NCBI GenBank assembly: GCA_035235625.1
Contig: CP141147.1
Coordinates: 12,451,001 to 12,515,000 of the forward strand
Source: Saururus chinensis
Lineage: Eukaryota > Streptophyta > Magnoliopsida > Piperales > Saururaceae
Length of the DNA: 64,000 nucleotides
Reading direction: 5' to 3'
The notes beneath the pieces were generated by a model. It was not told the origin of the DNA. It saw nothing but the letters and a program-made list of their open reading frames with translations, and ran no database searches. Of the stretch, positions 22,743 through 35,400 are shown one piece after another. The first letter of the stretch is position 1, and every line of letters begins with the position of its first letter. A program made the position numbers and the translations under genes.

Positions 22743-24514
22743 CTTGACTTTAATTTTAATCAATTAAAAGGATGTAACTAGACTAAAAGTTGTTAAATAG
22801 GTTTGTCAATTAGTATATTTGAATAATTTTTACGAACTTAGTAAATGAGTACGTTGTTATTTAAAATAATTAAATACACATTCGTGACGAGCTTGGGAGC
22901 TTTGTTCTAAAACTAGTTAAGCTCACATAAGTTGAGGAATAGTAAAATTTTGGTATCACTTTGTCCAATTGATTCATCATTATAAATGTAGTAACTGGTT
23001 GGGAGATCTCTTTAATCTTTAAACTATGTAATGATTTGTTCACCTACATAACGAACTTCAATTCTAATCTAATAAATGAATATAACTTGACCATAACTAG
23101 TCTGATTTGTTCGTTATTTAGTTCATTTTATTCATTCTTAGGAACATACCAAATGAGTGCATATTTTTGAAGTACAAATTTGTATTGAGCTTAGGTGATT
23201 TAAGTTGAGGGTGAGCAGTCAAATTATGGTTTCAGTTTGTGCATGTGATTAATGATTACAAACATAACAAATGAATAAGAGGACTCTATAAACCTTAAAC
23301 AATATAAAGAGTTGTGTACAATCTTAACAAACTTTGGTTTTAATTAATTAAAAGGATGTAATTAGACCAAAAGTGGTCCAATTCGTTCATCATTAAGTAT
23401 ATTTGATTCACTCTTATGAACTCAGTACTCATTTATTTAAAACAATTAAATACATATTTATGACAAGTTTAGATGCTTTGTTCTAAAATTAGTTAAGCGA
23501 ATAAAATTACATAGGTTTAAAAAGAATAGTTAAATTGTGGTATCACTTTGTTCATTTGATTTGTTATTACAAGTGTAATAAATGAATAGGAGGTCTCAAC
23601 TTTAAACGATATAATAATTTGTACACATTCTCAATGAACTTCAGTTTTAATCGATTAAAAGGATATAACTAGATAAAAGTGGTTTGATTAGTTTGTTGTT
23701 TTGTAGGTTTGTTTCATTCTTATAAACTTAACAAATGAGCATGTATTTATTTAAAAAATTAAATACACATTCGGGGCAAGCTTTGGTACTTTGTTTTAAA
23801 ATTAATTAAGCGAATGAAATTACATAAATTAAGGAAGAATGATAAGATTGTATTATCACTTTGTCCATTTAAATCATCATCACAAATTTAAAAAATGAAT
23901 GGGTGGTTTTTTTAAACTTTAAATGATATAATGATTTATACACATTTTGAACGAACTTTTATTTTAGTCGATTAAAAAGATATAATTGGACTAAAAGTGG
24001 TCTGATTTGTTCACCCTTTAGGGTGTTTGATTCATTCTTATGAATTTAGAAAATGAGTACTTATTTATTTAGAATAATTAAATACATATTCGTGATGAGT
24101 TTTGATGCTTTATTTTTATACTTGTTAAGAGAATGAAATCACATAAATTAAAGAAGAACAATCAAATTGTTGTATCACTTTGTTCAATTGATTCGTTATT
24201 ACAAACATAACAAATGAATAGGAGGTGTCTTTAAACTTTAAACTATGTAATGACTTGGTGGCTTTTTTAATGAGCTTCTATTTAATCAAATAAAATAATA
24301 AAATTTGGAAAAAAATAGTCCAATTTGTTTGTTGTTTAGTATGTTTAATTTATTCATACGAACTTAGCAAATGAGTGTGCATTTTTATAGTACAAATTCA
24401 TGTCGATCTTTGTTGATTTGTTCTAAAACTAGTTAAACAAATAAAATGATTTAAGTTGAGTATGAGCAGTCAAATTGTGGTTTCAGTTTGTGCATTTGAT
24501 TAAGGATTACAATT
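22743..24514 (+). repeat. ~315-bp satellite array, plus polarity (left part)
   Basis: Five to six monomers with GGATGTAACTAGAC, AAGTGGTC, TTCATTCTTA and CTAAAACTAGTTAAG in plus order. It is interrupted at 24514 by the long LTR pair and continues at 32485. Confidence 0.85.
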
Positions 24515-24898
24515 TGTAACGTCCGGGATTTTTCTAAATCCCCGAAGTCGAGCACATGGGGATTAGGGTGTTGGACCCCTTGAATTTTTTGTGAGAATGA
24601 CTTGAACATGAGTTAGTACTAATGGTTGAAACTATGTAGTTAGAAAGTAGATAGACAGAGCTTCGAAATGCCACCAAGAATGCGTCAATCGGAGTTTGGA
24701 TGAGGGAGATACGACTGTTCAAAGTTGAACATATCGTATAGGGCCTGTTTACTGCCTTAAATGTGTAATTGGGATGTTTAAGTTATTTTACGGGCCCGGT
24801 TAATTATAGTTCCGAATTTAAGTTTTAGAGGCCTAGGTGGTATAATTAAAGGGGATTGACCCAAATTTTAGGGGGAGTATGAACCCTAACCCCATGCA

Positions 24899-24905
24899 TA
24901 TAAAA
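24899..24905 (+). promoter_or_regulatory. Candidate TATA box of copy B
   Basis: TATAAAA in CATGCATATAAAAAGACC lies about 385 bp from the TGTAACG end, supporting plus-strand transcription of this LTR. Confidence 0.45.
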
Positions 24906-25079
24906 AGACCTTCTTAAGGTTTAGAACATGGCTATACACACCCCGTTTTTTCCCTATATCCCCCATTGCTCTCTTACCCCGCCATCTTTAACTAAAATAT
25001 CTTATATCCCCCATTTTACCCCACTTCCTTTTTCCCATTTCTCTTCTTCCCCCTTTCTTCTTCATCTCCGGCACCAATG

Positions 25080-25460
25080 ATAATTCCAACGTCTTCTTTT
25101 TGCCGCCGTGGCTAATCATAGTCGCTAGCCGCAACCACGGCCAACAACGGCCGTGATAAGCTGGATGCAACTAGTGGCCATGCGCTGGCCGTTGGACACG
25201 ACCAAAGGCTGCGGTTGCCTAACCCAACCAATGGCCGCACACTAGCTGCGGTTTCCAGTTGTGACCAGCAACCGTGCGCTGGACACGATCGCCAGTCGCG
25301 ACTAGTGGCCGCGCGCTGACCGCGGTCGCCTGACCCAACCAGCAGCCACCACGGCCGGATCTGGCCAGTCGCAGCCGCCGCTACCTGATCTGGCTGGTCG
25401 CAGCTGCCACTGCCTGATCTGGCCGGCCGTGGCCGCCTTTGGTCGCGGTCAATGTGGTCG
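25080..25460 (+). repeat. GC-rich block with imperfect repeats in copy B
   Basis: Repeated variants of TGGCCGCGCGCTGACCGCGG, GCCTGACCCAACCA and CTGATCTGGCCGGTCG lie in an otherwise AT-rich element. Frames through it are repeat-derived. Similar GC-rich blocks sit at the same relative place in L1 (17939-18070) and the Tekay-like LTR (45590-45790). Confidence 0.55.
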
Positions 25461-25649
25461 GATCTGAAGTGTGGAGGCCGGAGTGCCAGCAACCACCGGA
25501 AGAGAAAAGAAAGGGATGAGGGAGATAGGGGGAAAGAAAAAAAAATTAGAAGTTTTGTTTTGAATGGGGGACACATGGGAAAAAAATGGGGTGTGTATAG
25601 CCACGTTCTAAAGTTTAACAAGTGGAGAGTTTTTCTAAAAGAGAATGAA

Positions 25650-26450
25650 GTGGGAGATGAGCCGGCATGAAGATTATAGCATCGACAAGTTGTATTATGG
25701 TCACAAACTTCATGTCTGTTACAATCTTCACGTGACGTGGGTAAATTATTGAAATAAATTTGGTATATGAGTTCAGATTATGTGATTCAAGTTTATCCAT
25801 GCCTAGGTAAGATGGTTTTTGCACTGTATTCAAGTTTTTCCTGCGCATTCGTTGAAATCCGTAGGAAGCCTTTTACCCTTTTATAATCTGTAAAAATCTT
25901 CCAACTTTGCGCTGGTTGTATCCATGAGGCGTTCATGTAGGATGTCTATGTTTGATATGCATATGCTTGTAATTGGTATTGCATTTCTGTCGTAGCAATT
26001 TAGTCTTGGCCTTAGTCATGTAAATTCGATGTTATCTACTGGGTTCTCCTGGTATAATTGGTAGTTCACAAGTTCCACTTGTATACTAGCGGGTTTTAGC
26101 CTATGATTTTGGGATGTAAAAAAAAAAAGAAAAGAAAAAGGAATCTGTGAGTTTCCTATTTGGAGTAGGGAATTAGTTGGAATACATACAAATGAGAAGA
26201 GTAGAGAGCGATGTGTACTTTGAAGCTGTGATGGATCTGGAGCAGAGCACTCCTAGTGCTCTGGTCCGCTCTGGGAGAGGGAGGAAGATCATTCATTCTA
26301 TTAGTGTTTTTTTTTAGACTAGGACCGTACTTGTAAGCAGAGTACGTGTCAATTAAAAGGTTATTCTCCTCTGTATTATTTCATGACTATGCTAAAGTGA
26401 AGTGCAAAAGGAAGGGAAGAAAAGAGCATCGTGTGGTCTGATTTTCTTTC
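25650..26450 (+). other. Copy-B-specific segment with A-rich tract
   Basis: This stretch has no counterpart in copy C. It looks like mixed-composition unique sequence and contains an A-rich tract at about 26116-26141. A perfect 9-bp stem with a CCT loop lies at 26243-26263. No protein is recognised. It could be an insertion, including a retroposed transcript end, but I find no clear flanking duplication. Confidence 0.35.
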
Positions 26451-28760
26451 ACAGTCAGAAGGTTGAAGACGACGGGTTCACGGGTAATATTTGACCTGTC
26501 CGGTCAAATGATTAAAGAGGGAATTTTAACACTTAAAATATAAAGCTAATCTGGTTCACATGGTTAATCTATCTATAAAAATTTGTAAAAATTAGAATTG
26601 GACAAAAAAGGTATCAAGAGTGTCATGACTAAGTTTCAGACCGGAAAAAAATCTCAAAAGCTTTAAATGACTAATTTACCCTTGTGAGTTGACGAGTAGT
26701 ATAATGATTAATAATCATACTTCGGGGCTCCTGTTCAGGGGCCTATGAGTATATTTAAAAATTAATAAAAATCACAATGATAGTTTAATGTATATTCTAA
26801 ATTTAGACCAAATTATAAGCTAGGTAAAAATCCCAATAAATAAATATTTAACTATTTTACACCTAGGGTTCAAGGGGTTTACGACCTCGTTAAATAGCAA
26901 GAAAATTGCCTCAACCTCATAACATCAACATATAATCCTGGGATTAATTTTGGACACATTAAGGTTTAGGAAGGTCCTAAATAAAAAGATAGAAATACCC
27001 TTATGTGTAGACCAGCCCGCATTCACGTCAATTGAATTAATGGGTGAATATGATATTGAAACCTTTTGAGAGGTTAAAGATTTACCCGAGATTAGATTGG
27101 ACCATATCCAATGTTGGATAATTACTTTAATGCCTTAAGTGCATTATGACCAATTTTCATAGAGATTTAATAAGTTAACCTAAGGAGGGTTAGGGCACGA
27201 GAGCTCGAACAATCTAATATCATTATTGAATTTGGTTATTGATATTATGATCTGCTTAGACTTGTGTGGTTTTGATTGTTTATGTTGATTATTCTTAGTC
27301 ATTCAACCTTGATTTGATTTGTTATCATGCTGAATATTGCTAGTTACTTTAGCCTGATTCGTTATGTTAGTTTGCTTATTTTATTAGTTTGTTTCAACCT
27401 CAATCAAATTCATAGTTGTGTTGATTTGATCAGTTTATCTGAGCATCAATTCTGATTTGTAGTCTTGTTGATAGGCTTACATGTCTCAGTCTAAAATTAA
27501 CATGTTAACTTGCTGATTGTGTAAGTTTTCTTGCATGCATGATATGCTGTGAATAGTCTTTAATCCCTTTGCCTTATGTGGATGCATTGTATCACATGCT
27601 AAGTCAAAGTTTTAGCTCACAGTAATAGCCATGGCCATAATCTTTCAGACCTATGTGGTCTCTGCTCCTTTGGGACGATGGATCCCTACAAATGCTCAAA
27701 CCATATTTTTGAGTATCATGGAAGGCTCATATACCTCTAGCCAGTGTGTCCATGAACACAGTTGGTACCTACATCTCTAGGCCCATGGCCGATCCAAGTG
27801 GATCTCTAGAGATGCTAGGATTTCTGTTAGCGTACAATTACTCCTTTGAACGGGAGTCGGTATTTTCAGGTAATAATTAGTGCATTATTTCCTAAACGGT
27901 GTCCATTGTTTTGTGCATTGTCTTGGTCTTTACTAGTTAAAGGTCAGCCCATGTTTCTGAGTTATGTTATATTCAGTACTCTATATATTACTTTACATGT
28001 GTCACCATATATTGATGTTCTGCATGTTGGAGTCCTATGTCTGGAGATTTCTCAACGATCGAGTTGTCTCTAAGTGAATACAGATTTGTTAGTATTAATT
28101 ATTGAATAAGGGTTGTGAAATAATTAATAATATTATTTGTTATTTGCTTGTTAATTAGACAAGTGGAACAATTAAAGGACTTGCATAAAATGTAGGTTGC
28201 TTTAAAATACTTAAGCATTGCATGTGTGATGCTATTCTTCTTAGTATAGTGTAGTTTTAGGCAGAACTACATCTGGATCCGATCTTATTGGAAACATTGG
28301 AGATGTTGTCTAATGAATACGTAGGCAACTAACATCGGGTGATGTTGGCCCGATCCGAAAAATATTAAAAAAATCTTTTGTTCTTTGGAAGCTCTTCTTC
28401 TGACGGCAGAGAAGTTTCATTGTTGTTGCTGTTGTTTGGTTTGGTTGGTTGCAGATTTTCCAGGCGATGACAAGTTCGACTAGGAGGCAAGCACAAGATG
28501 AAGTTCTTCATTTCTGCAACTCCGGTACGTAGCTATATCTTTAGCGTGAGAGTCAACTTGCTATATCTTTAGTTGTTCTTATTGAATTTTGAGACGTGTA
28601 ATAATATCATTGGATTTAATATTTGTATTTGTGAACCCTAGTTATCAAGACGTAGATATTTAGTTGAATGGTTTATTTTGTATTTAAGGAAAAAAAATTT
28701 CTCATGACTACCGTTCATGCTATTCTAAAAAGGCTTATAAAAATATGGATCGTGACACAA

Positions 28761-31700
28761 TGTCACGACCCGGATTTTTAAAACCCTTTCTAAATTCGCA
28801 TGAACGGTAGTGATGAGAAATTATTTTTCTTTCTCTTAAATACAAAACAAACCATTCGATTAAATATCCAGGTCATGATAACTGAGGTTCACAAATACGA
28901 ATATCAAATACATTGATATTACTACACATCTGAAAATTCATAAAGAACAGCTCATCCATCTAAGTACAAGTTCGTCCACTGTCTAAAAATAAATAACAAG
29001 TTGACTCTCACGCCAAAGAAACACTTATGTACCGGAGTTGCAGAAATGAAGAACTTCATCGTTTGCTCACCTCCTTGTTGCACTTGTTGTCGCGTGGAGA
29101 ATCTGCAACCCACCAAACCAAACAACCACAACAACAACAATGGAATCTCTCCGCCTTCAGGACAAGAGCTTCGAAAGAACAAAAAGTTTTATTAATGTTT
29201 TTTAGATCGGGCCAACATCACCCAAAGTTAGTTGCCTACGTACTCATCAGACAACATCTCCCATGTTTCCAACAAGATCGGATCCAGACGTAGTTCTGCC
29301 TAAAACTACACTATACTAAGAAGCATAACATCACATATGCAATGCTTATGTATTTTAAAGCAACCTACAATTTATGCAAGTCCTTTAATCATTCCACTTG
29401 TCTAATTAACAAGCAATATCAAATAATGTTATTAATTATCTCTCGAACTATTGTTCGATAATTAATGCTAACATCCTACAAACAGTACCACATAAGGGTA
29501 ATATACAGAACACTAAATATAACATAGCTAAGAAACATGGGCTGCCCTTTAACCAATAAAGACCAACACAATGTACAAGACAATGAACACCGTTTAGGAA
29601 ACAATGCACTAATTGTTACCTGAAGATACCGACTCCTGCTTAAAGGAGTAATTGTATGCTAACAGAAATCCTATCATCTCTAGAGATCCACTTGGATCAG
29701 CCATGGGCCTAGAGATGTAGGTACCAGTTGTGCTCATGGACACATTGGCCGGAGGTAGATGAGCCTTTTATGATGCTCAAAAACCTGGTTTGTGCATTTG
29801 CAGGGATCCATCGTCCCAAAGGAGTAGAGACCACAAGGGTCTGAAAGAATACCGTCATATCAGAAATCCTATAATCTCTAGAGATCCACTTGGATCAGCC
29901 ATGAGCCTAGAGATGTAGGTACCAGCTGTGCTCATCGACACACTGGCCGGAGGTAGATGAGCCTTCCAGGATGCTCAAAAACCTGGTTTGCGCATTTGTA
30001 GGGATCCATCATCCCAAAGAAGCGGAGACCACAAGGGTCTGAAAGATTACCGCCATGGCTATTAATGTGAACTAACACAATGCTGAATGGACATATGACT
30101 TAATGCATCCAAAGATTTAATACTAATCACACTTTATCATGTATGCAATTGACTCTTATGATTTGCAAGATAAAAGGCAGACTTAGGGCATAAGCATGCG
30201 CTCTAATCATCATGACAAGGACTCAGACTCATGCTGAGATGAATTGACCAATCCAACATTCTAATGAAAAGGATTTGGGGCTAAGATGGACATCTCATGT
30301 CAGCCACCTAACATGACAAGTTCAGGCTGAAACAAGCATCAATAAACAACCTAAGGTATATTACAATCAAGGCTAAAATTCAAGGACAGCATAGGTTGAA
30401 ACAAGCATCAATAATCAACCTAAGGTATATCACAATCAAGGTTGAAATTCAAAGACAACATAGGATGAAACAAGCATCAATAATCAACCTATGGTATATC
30501 ACAATCAATGCTAAAATTCAGAGACTTAATAAGCATGAACAAAACATGAACTTAGGCTCTAACCTTAAGGATTCATTCAACAAGATTATAATTTAAAACA
30601 AAGCTGATAATCAAGTATTAGATATACAACAATACAATCTAAACTAGGGCTGAGATTTAGGTATTCTCTTATCATGATTATAACATAAATCAATATTGAG
30701 AATTTGGTATTAATTTGGCCAAAATAGAGCCTAAAAGAAGGCTTCAAATCAGGGATTTAAATAAGCAAAAGTATAACCTTAATGTACGCTTCAAATCAGG
30801 GATCAAGATAAGCAAAAGTGGAGCCTAAACACAAGCATCAAATCAGGGATTTACTTAACCAAAGTGGAGCCTAAACCAAGGCTTCAAATCAGGGATTTAC
30901 TTGACCAAAGTGGTGCCTAAACTAAGGCTTCAAATCAGGGACTTACTTGACCAAAGTTGAACCTAAACTAAGGCTTCAAATTAGGGATTTACTTTACCAA
31001 AGTGGAGCCTAAACTAAGGCTTCAAATCAGGGATTTGATTAGCCAAAGTATCTCCTAAAGTAAGGCCACAAATCAGGGAGTAAGTTTGCCAAAATATGGC
31101 CTATAGTAAGGCCACGAATTAGGGATTAACTTGGCCGAAGTATGGCCTCAAGTAAGTCATAAACAAGAGAATAAATTGGCAAAAGTATGGCCTAAAGTAA
31201 GGCCACAAACCAGGGAATAAATTGGCCAAGGTTTGGCCTAAAGTAAGCCCACAAACTAGAAAATAAATTAGGCAATGTATGGCCTAAAGTAAGGCCTAGA
31301 CAAAGGAGAGAAACCAGGGGTAAAATAAACAAAAGCAAGGCCTAAATTAAGGCCACGAACCAGGGATAAAATTCAACAAAGTTTATGCCCAAATTATGGA
31401 TGATAAACATGACTAGAATTAGAATTATTCATGCCTTACATGGGGCTAAAATAGATGACAAAAATTAGCAACATGTTTGCATGAATTAAGGCTAATCTAC
31501 TTGACAAAAATCAGGATCATGCATGTACAATTCAGCCATGTACATAAGCAATAAAATCACAATCATTTAAAACAAGTAAAGGATGATTTATGACATCAAA
31601 ACCCCCCTTAGAATTAGGCTAAACTATGGCTAAATTATATATATCAAAACCTCATGTTTAAGGGTGTGAAAAGAAGCACCTACTTATACCAACATGTCCC

Positions 31701-32479
31701 CAAAGTTCCTAGCTCTTGCTGCTATGCTTCTAGGCCTCGAATTCAATCTAAAGGTAGCTGATTTGCACCTTCAAAATTGCTGGTTATGGAGGTCCTTGCT
31801 TAGAGAAGGAAGAGGAAAGAAGAGATGGAGAAGAAGGAGGCCCTCCAAAACAAATAGGGGCTGCCTCTCTTAAAGTTATTGATGCCCTCTCCCTCTAGGA
31901 CTCTCCCATCCTTAGTTACAATCCCGGAATCCAAATCCATACCCCATTACCAAAAGGAAACTAACCCACATACATGCTCAAAACAGTCTCAAAAGAGTCC
32001 TAACCTAACTAGATGTACAGTTGATCACTCCTTCACCTTTTTTCACCACTCCTGGCACTCCTCGAACTCTTACTTGGGCTAGAAGTCCTCTGCTTACATG
32101 CTATCTCATCTCAACAAACTTCTAGCTGCGTCCTCTTCTTACTTGGATTCCTTGTTCCGCTAGGACTCTCTCTCTCTTCCAATTCCTAGATCTTTTAGGA
32201 CTTCTAATTCCTAGTTCATTTAGGACATCCATCCACCTTGGATAAACGGGCCTTGTGCAATTTGCTAAACTTCAAACGGTCGTATCTCCCTCATCCGAAC
32301 TCCGATTCGCACGTTCTTGGCGGCGTTTCAAAGATCTTTCTATCTACTTTCTAACTACATAGGTTTCAGCCACTAATCCAAACTTATGGTAAATTTATTC
32401 TTAGGATAAGTTCAAAGGGTCTAATACCAAAGATTTAACATGGTCGCTTTGGGAATTTAGAAAAATCCCAGACGTTACA
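28761..32479 (-). mobile_element. Long LTR, copy C, TSD CACAA
   Basis: CACAA at 28756-28760 and 32480-32484 flanks a 3.72-kb element that reads TGTCACGACCCGG... to ...CAGACGTTACA on the plus strand, so it is copy B's family in reverse orientation. It holds the duplicated ~208-bp module (29650-30070), the 69-bp repeats (30320-30540) and the 46-bp repeats (30720-31380). There is no PBS or coding sequence. It is inserted 3 bp beyond the end of copy B, overlapping its last bases through the TSD. Confidence 0.8.
30720..31380. repeat. 46-bp tandem repeat, about 14 units (copy C)
   Basis: GGCTTCAAATCAGGGATTTA...GTGGAGCCTAAACTAA repeats every ~46 bp, then degrades into GGCCACAAACCAGGGAATAA variants towards 31380. 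It is the reverse counterpart of 1-420. Confidence 0.85.
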
Positions 32480-32484
32480 CACAA

Positions 32485-35400
32485 TCATAATAAATAAATA
32501 GGAAGTCTAATTAAACTTTAAATGATATAACGGTTTGTGATCATTTTTAACAAACATCAGTTTTAATTCAATAAAATATATAACTAGACCAGAAGTGGTC
32601 CACTTGGTTCTCGTTAAGTGAATGTTATTCACTCTTACGAACTTAGTACACATTTATTTAAAACAATTAAATACACATTCATGATGAGTTTTGGTGCTTT
32701 GTTCTAAAACTAGTTAAGTGAATAAAATAACATTGGTTTAGGAAGAACGATCAAATTGTGGTATCACTTTGTACATTTAATTCATCATTACAAAAGTAAC
32801 AAATGAATGGGAGGTCTCAACTTTAAATGATATAATAATTTGTGCACTTTTATAGCAAACTTTGTTATCAATCGATTTATAGGATATAACTAGACCAAAA
32901 CTGGTTTGAGTGGATCGTCATTTAGTGCATTTATTTCATTCTTTTGAACTTAACAAATAGTACATATTTATTTAAAAAAAATAAATACATTTTCATGGAG
33001 AGCTTTGGTGCTTTGTTCTAAAACTAGTTAAGTAAATGAAATTATATAAGTTAAGGAAGAACGGTGAAATTGTATTATCACTTTGTCCATTTAATTTATT
33101 ATTATGAATGTAACAAATTAATGAGTGGTCTTTTTAAACTTTAAAAAATATAATAGTTTGTATACTTTTTTAACAAACTTTGGTTTAATCGATTAAAAGG
33201 ATATAACTCGACCAAAAGTGGTTCAATTTGTTCGCTGATTAGGATGTTTGATTTATTTTTACAAACTTAGATAATGAGTACTTATTTATTTAAAATATTT
33301 AAATACAAATTCGTGACAAGTTTTGGTGCTTTATTTAAAAACTTGTTATGCGAATGAAATCACATAAATTAAGAAAGAACGGTCAAATTGTGGTATGACT
33401 TTGTCTATTTTATTCATTGTTACAAACTTGACAAATAAATCACAAGTCTCTTTAAACTATGTAATGATTTTTGTGCATTCTTAACGAGCTTCATTTTAAA
33501 TTGAATAAAAGAATATATCAACTAACATTTAGTGTGTTTGATTTATTCTTATGAACTTAGAAAATGAGTGTGTATTTTTTAAGTACAAATTTATGTCAAG
33601 GTTGTGTGTTTTTTTCTATAACTATTTAAACGAATGAAGTTTTATTAATTCTTTGAACCTATCAAATGAGTATACATTAATTTATAATAATTAAATACAC
33701 ATTCGTAAGGAGCTTTAACGCTTTGTTCCAAAACTAGTTAAGCGAATTAAATCAAATAAGATAAGGAATATCGATAAAATTGTGGTACTGCTATGTCCAT
33801 TTGATTCATTACTATGAACGTACCATATTAATGGGAGATCTTTAAAAAAATTTAAATGATATAACAATTTGTGCATATTCTTAATGAACTTTGGTTTTAA
33901 TTAATTAAAAAGATAAAATTTGACAAAAATTTGTTCAATTGGTTCTTCGTTTAGTGTATTTGATTTATTTTTACGAACCTAGAAAATGAGTATATTTTAT
34001 TTAAAATAATTAAATACGCATTTATAATGATGTTTGATACATTGTTTTAAAACTAGTCAAGCGAATGAAATCACATAAGTTAAGGAAGAATGGTAAAATT
34101 ATGGTATCACTTTGTCCATTTATATTGTCATTATGAATGTAACAAATGATTGTGATATCTCCTTAAACTTTAAACGATATAATAATTTTTGCACACTTTT
34201 AACGAACTTTAGTTTTAATCAATTAAAAGAATATAACTAGACCAAAAGTGATCCAATTAGTTCATCATTTAGTGTGTTTTATTCTTTATAATGAACTTAG
34301 AAAATGGGTACGTATTTATTTAAAATAATTAAATACACATTTGTTATAAGCTTTGGTGTTTTGTTCTAAAACATGTTTAGAGAATGAGGTAAGATAGGAT
34401 AAGGTAGAACAGTTAAATTGTGGTATCACTTTGTCAATTTAATTCTTCATTACTAACGTAAAAAATAAATGGTATGTCTCATTAAACTTTAAACAATGCA
34501 CTTATTTGTTCACATTCTTAACGAACTTTGTTTTTGCTCAATTAAAAAGATATAACTAGACCAAAAGTGGTCCAATTGGTTAATTTTTACAAACTTCACA
34601 AATAAGTATATATTTATTAAAAATAATTAAATACACATTTGTGATGAGTAGACGTGTTTTTTTAAAACTATTTAAGTGAATAAAATCACATAAGTTAAGG
34701 ACGGACGATCAAATTATGATATCACTTTTTATATTTGCTTCTTCATTACGAACATAACAAATTAATGGGAGGTCTCTTTAAACTCTAAAAGACATAACGA
34801 TTTGTGCACAATTTTAACAAACTCCTATTTTAATCGATTAAAAGGATATAACTAGACTAAAAGTGGTCTGATTGGTTCATTGTTTAGTGTGTTTGATTTT
34901 TCTTATGAACTAAACAAAAGAGTACATATTTATTTAAAACAATTAAATACATATTTGTGACGAGTTTGGGTGCTTTGTTCTAAAACTAGCTAAGCTATGA
35001 TATGATTTGTGCAAATTTGTCATTATGAACGTTATTATGATCATCTAAAATGATTGGGAGATCATTTTAACTTTAAATAATGATATGATTTGTGCACATT
35101 ATTAACGAGCATCAATTTTAATTAAGTAAAAAAATTAACTAGATAAAAACTAGTCTGATTTGTTCATCATTCATCATTTTGTGTGTTTAATTCATTTATA
35201 ATAAGTTAGGAAATAAGTGCATACTTATTAAAACTTTGAAGTACAAATTCGTGACGAGCTTCAGTGATTTGTTCTAAAAGGATTTAAACAAATGAAAGGA
35301 GTTAAGTTGATAGTGAGTGGTCAAATATTGGTATTAGCTTGTGCATTTGATTCATTATTACGAATGTAACAAATGAATGGGAGGCCTCTTTAAACTTTAA

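Larger units (their letters stand above)
24515..28757 (+). mobile_element. Long LTR, copy B (TSD CAATT/CAATC)
   Basis: Runs from TGTAACGTCCGGGATTTTTC (24515) to CGTGACA (28757). The left flank is CAATT (24510-24514). The right flank, read across the later insertion of copy C, is CAATC (28758-28760 plus 32485-32486). The element is 4.24 kb and non-coding. It has a TATA-like TATAAAA about 385 bp in, a GC-rich block at 25080-25460, extra sequence at about 25650-26450 not seen in copy C, and the repeat-bearing half shared with A and C from about 27240. A solo LTR is the simplest reading. Confidence 0.75.

Noticed and set aside
25112-25621. 169-codon minus-strand frame
   Set aside because: Spans the GC-rich imperfect repeats of copy B; composition-driven (Arg/Ser/Pro-rich).
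26243-26263. Perfect 9-bp hairpin as a terminator or microRNA precursor
   Set aside because: Too short for a microRNA foldback and without a U-run; plant nuclear genes do not use such terminators.
24515-32479. A single DNA transposon with 4-kb inverted repeats
   Set aside because: Each arm has its own target duplication and TG...CA ends, and the arms differ in module count, so two separate insertions fit better.
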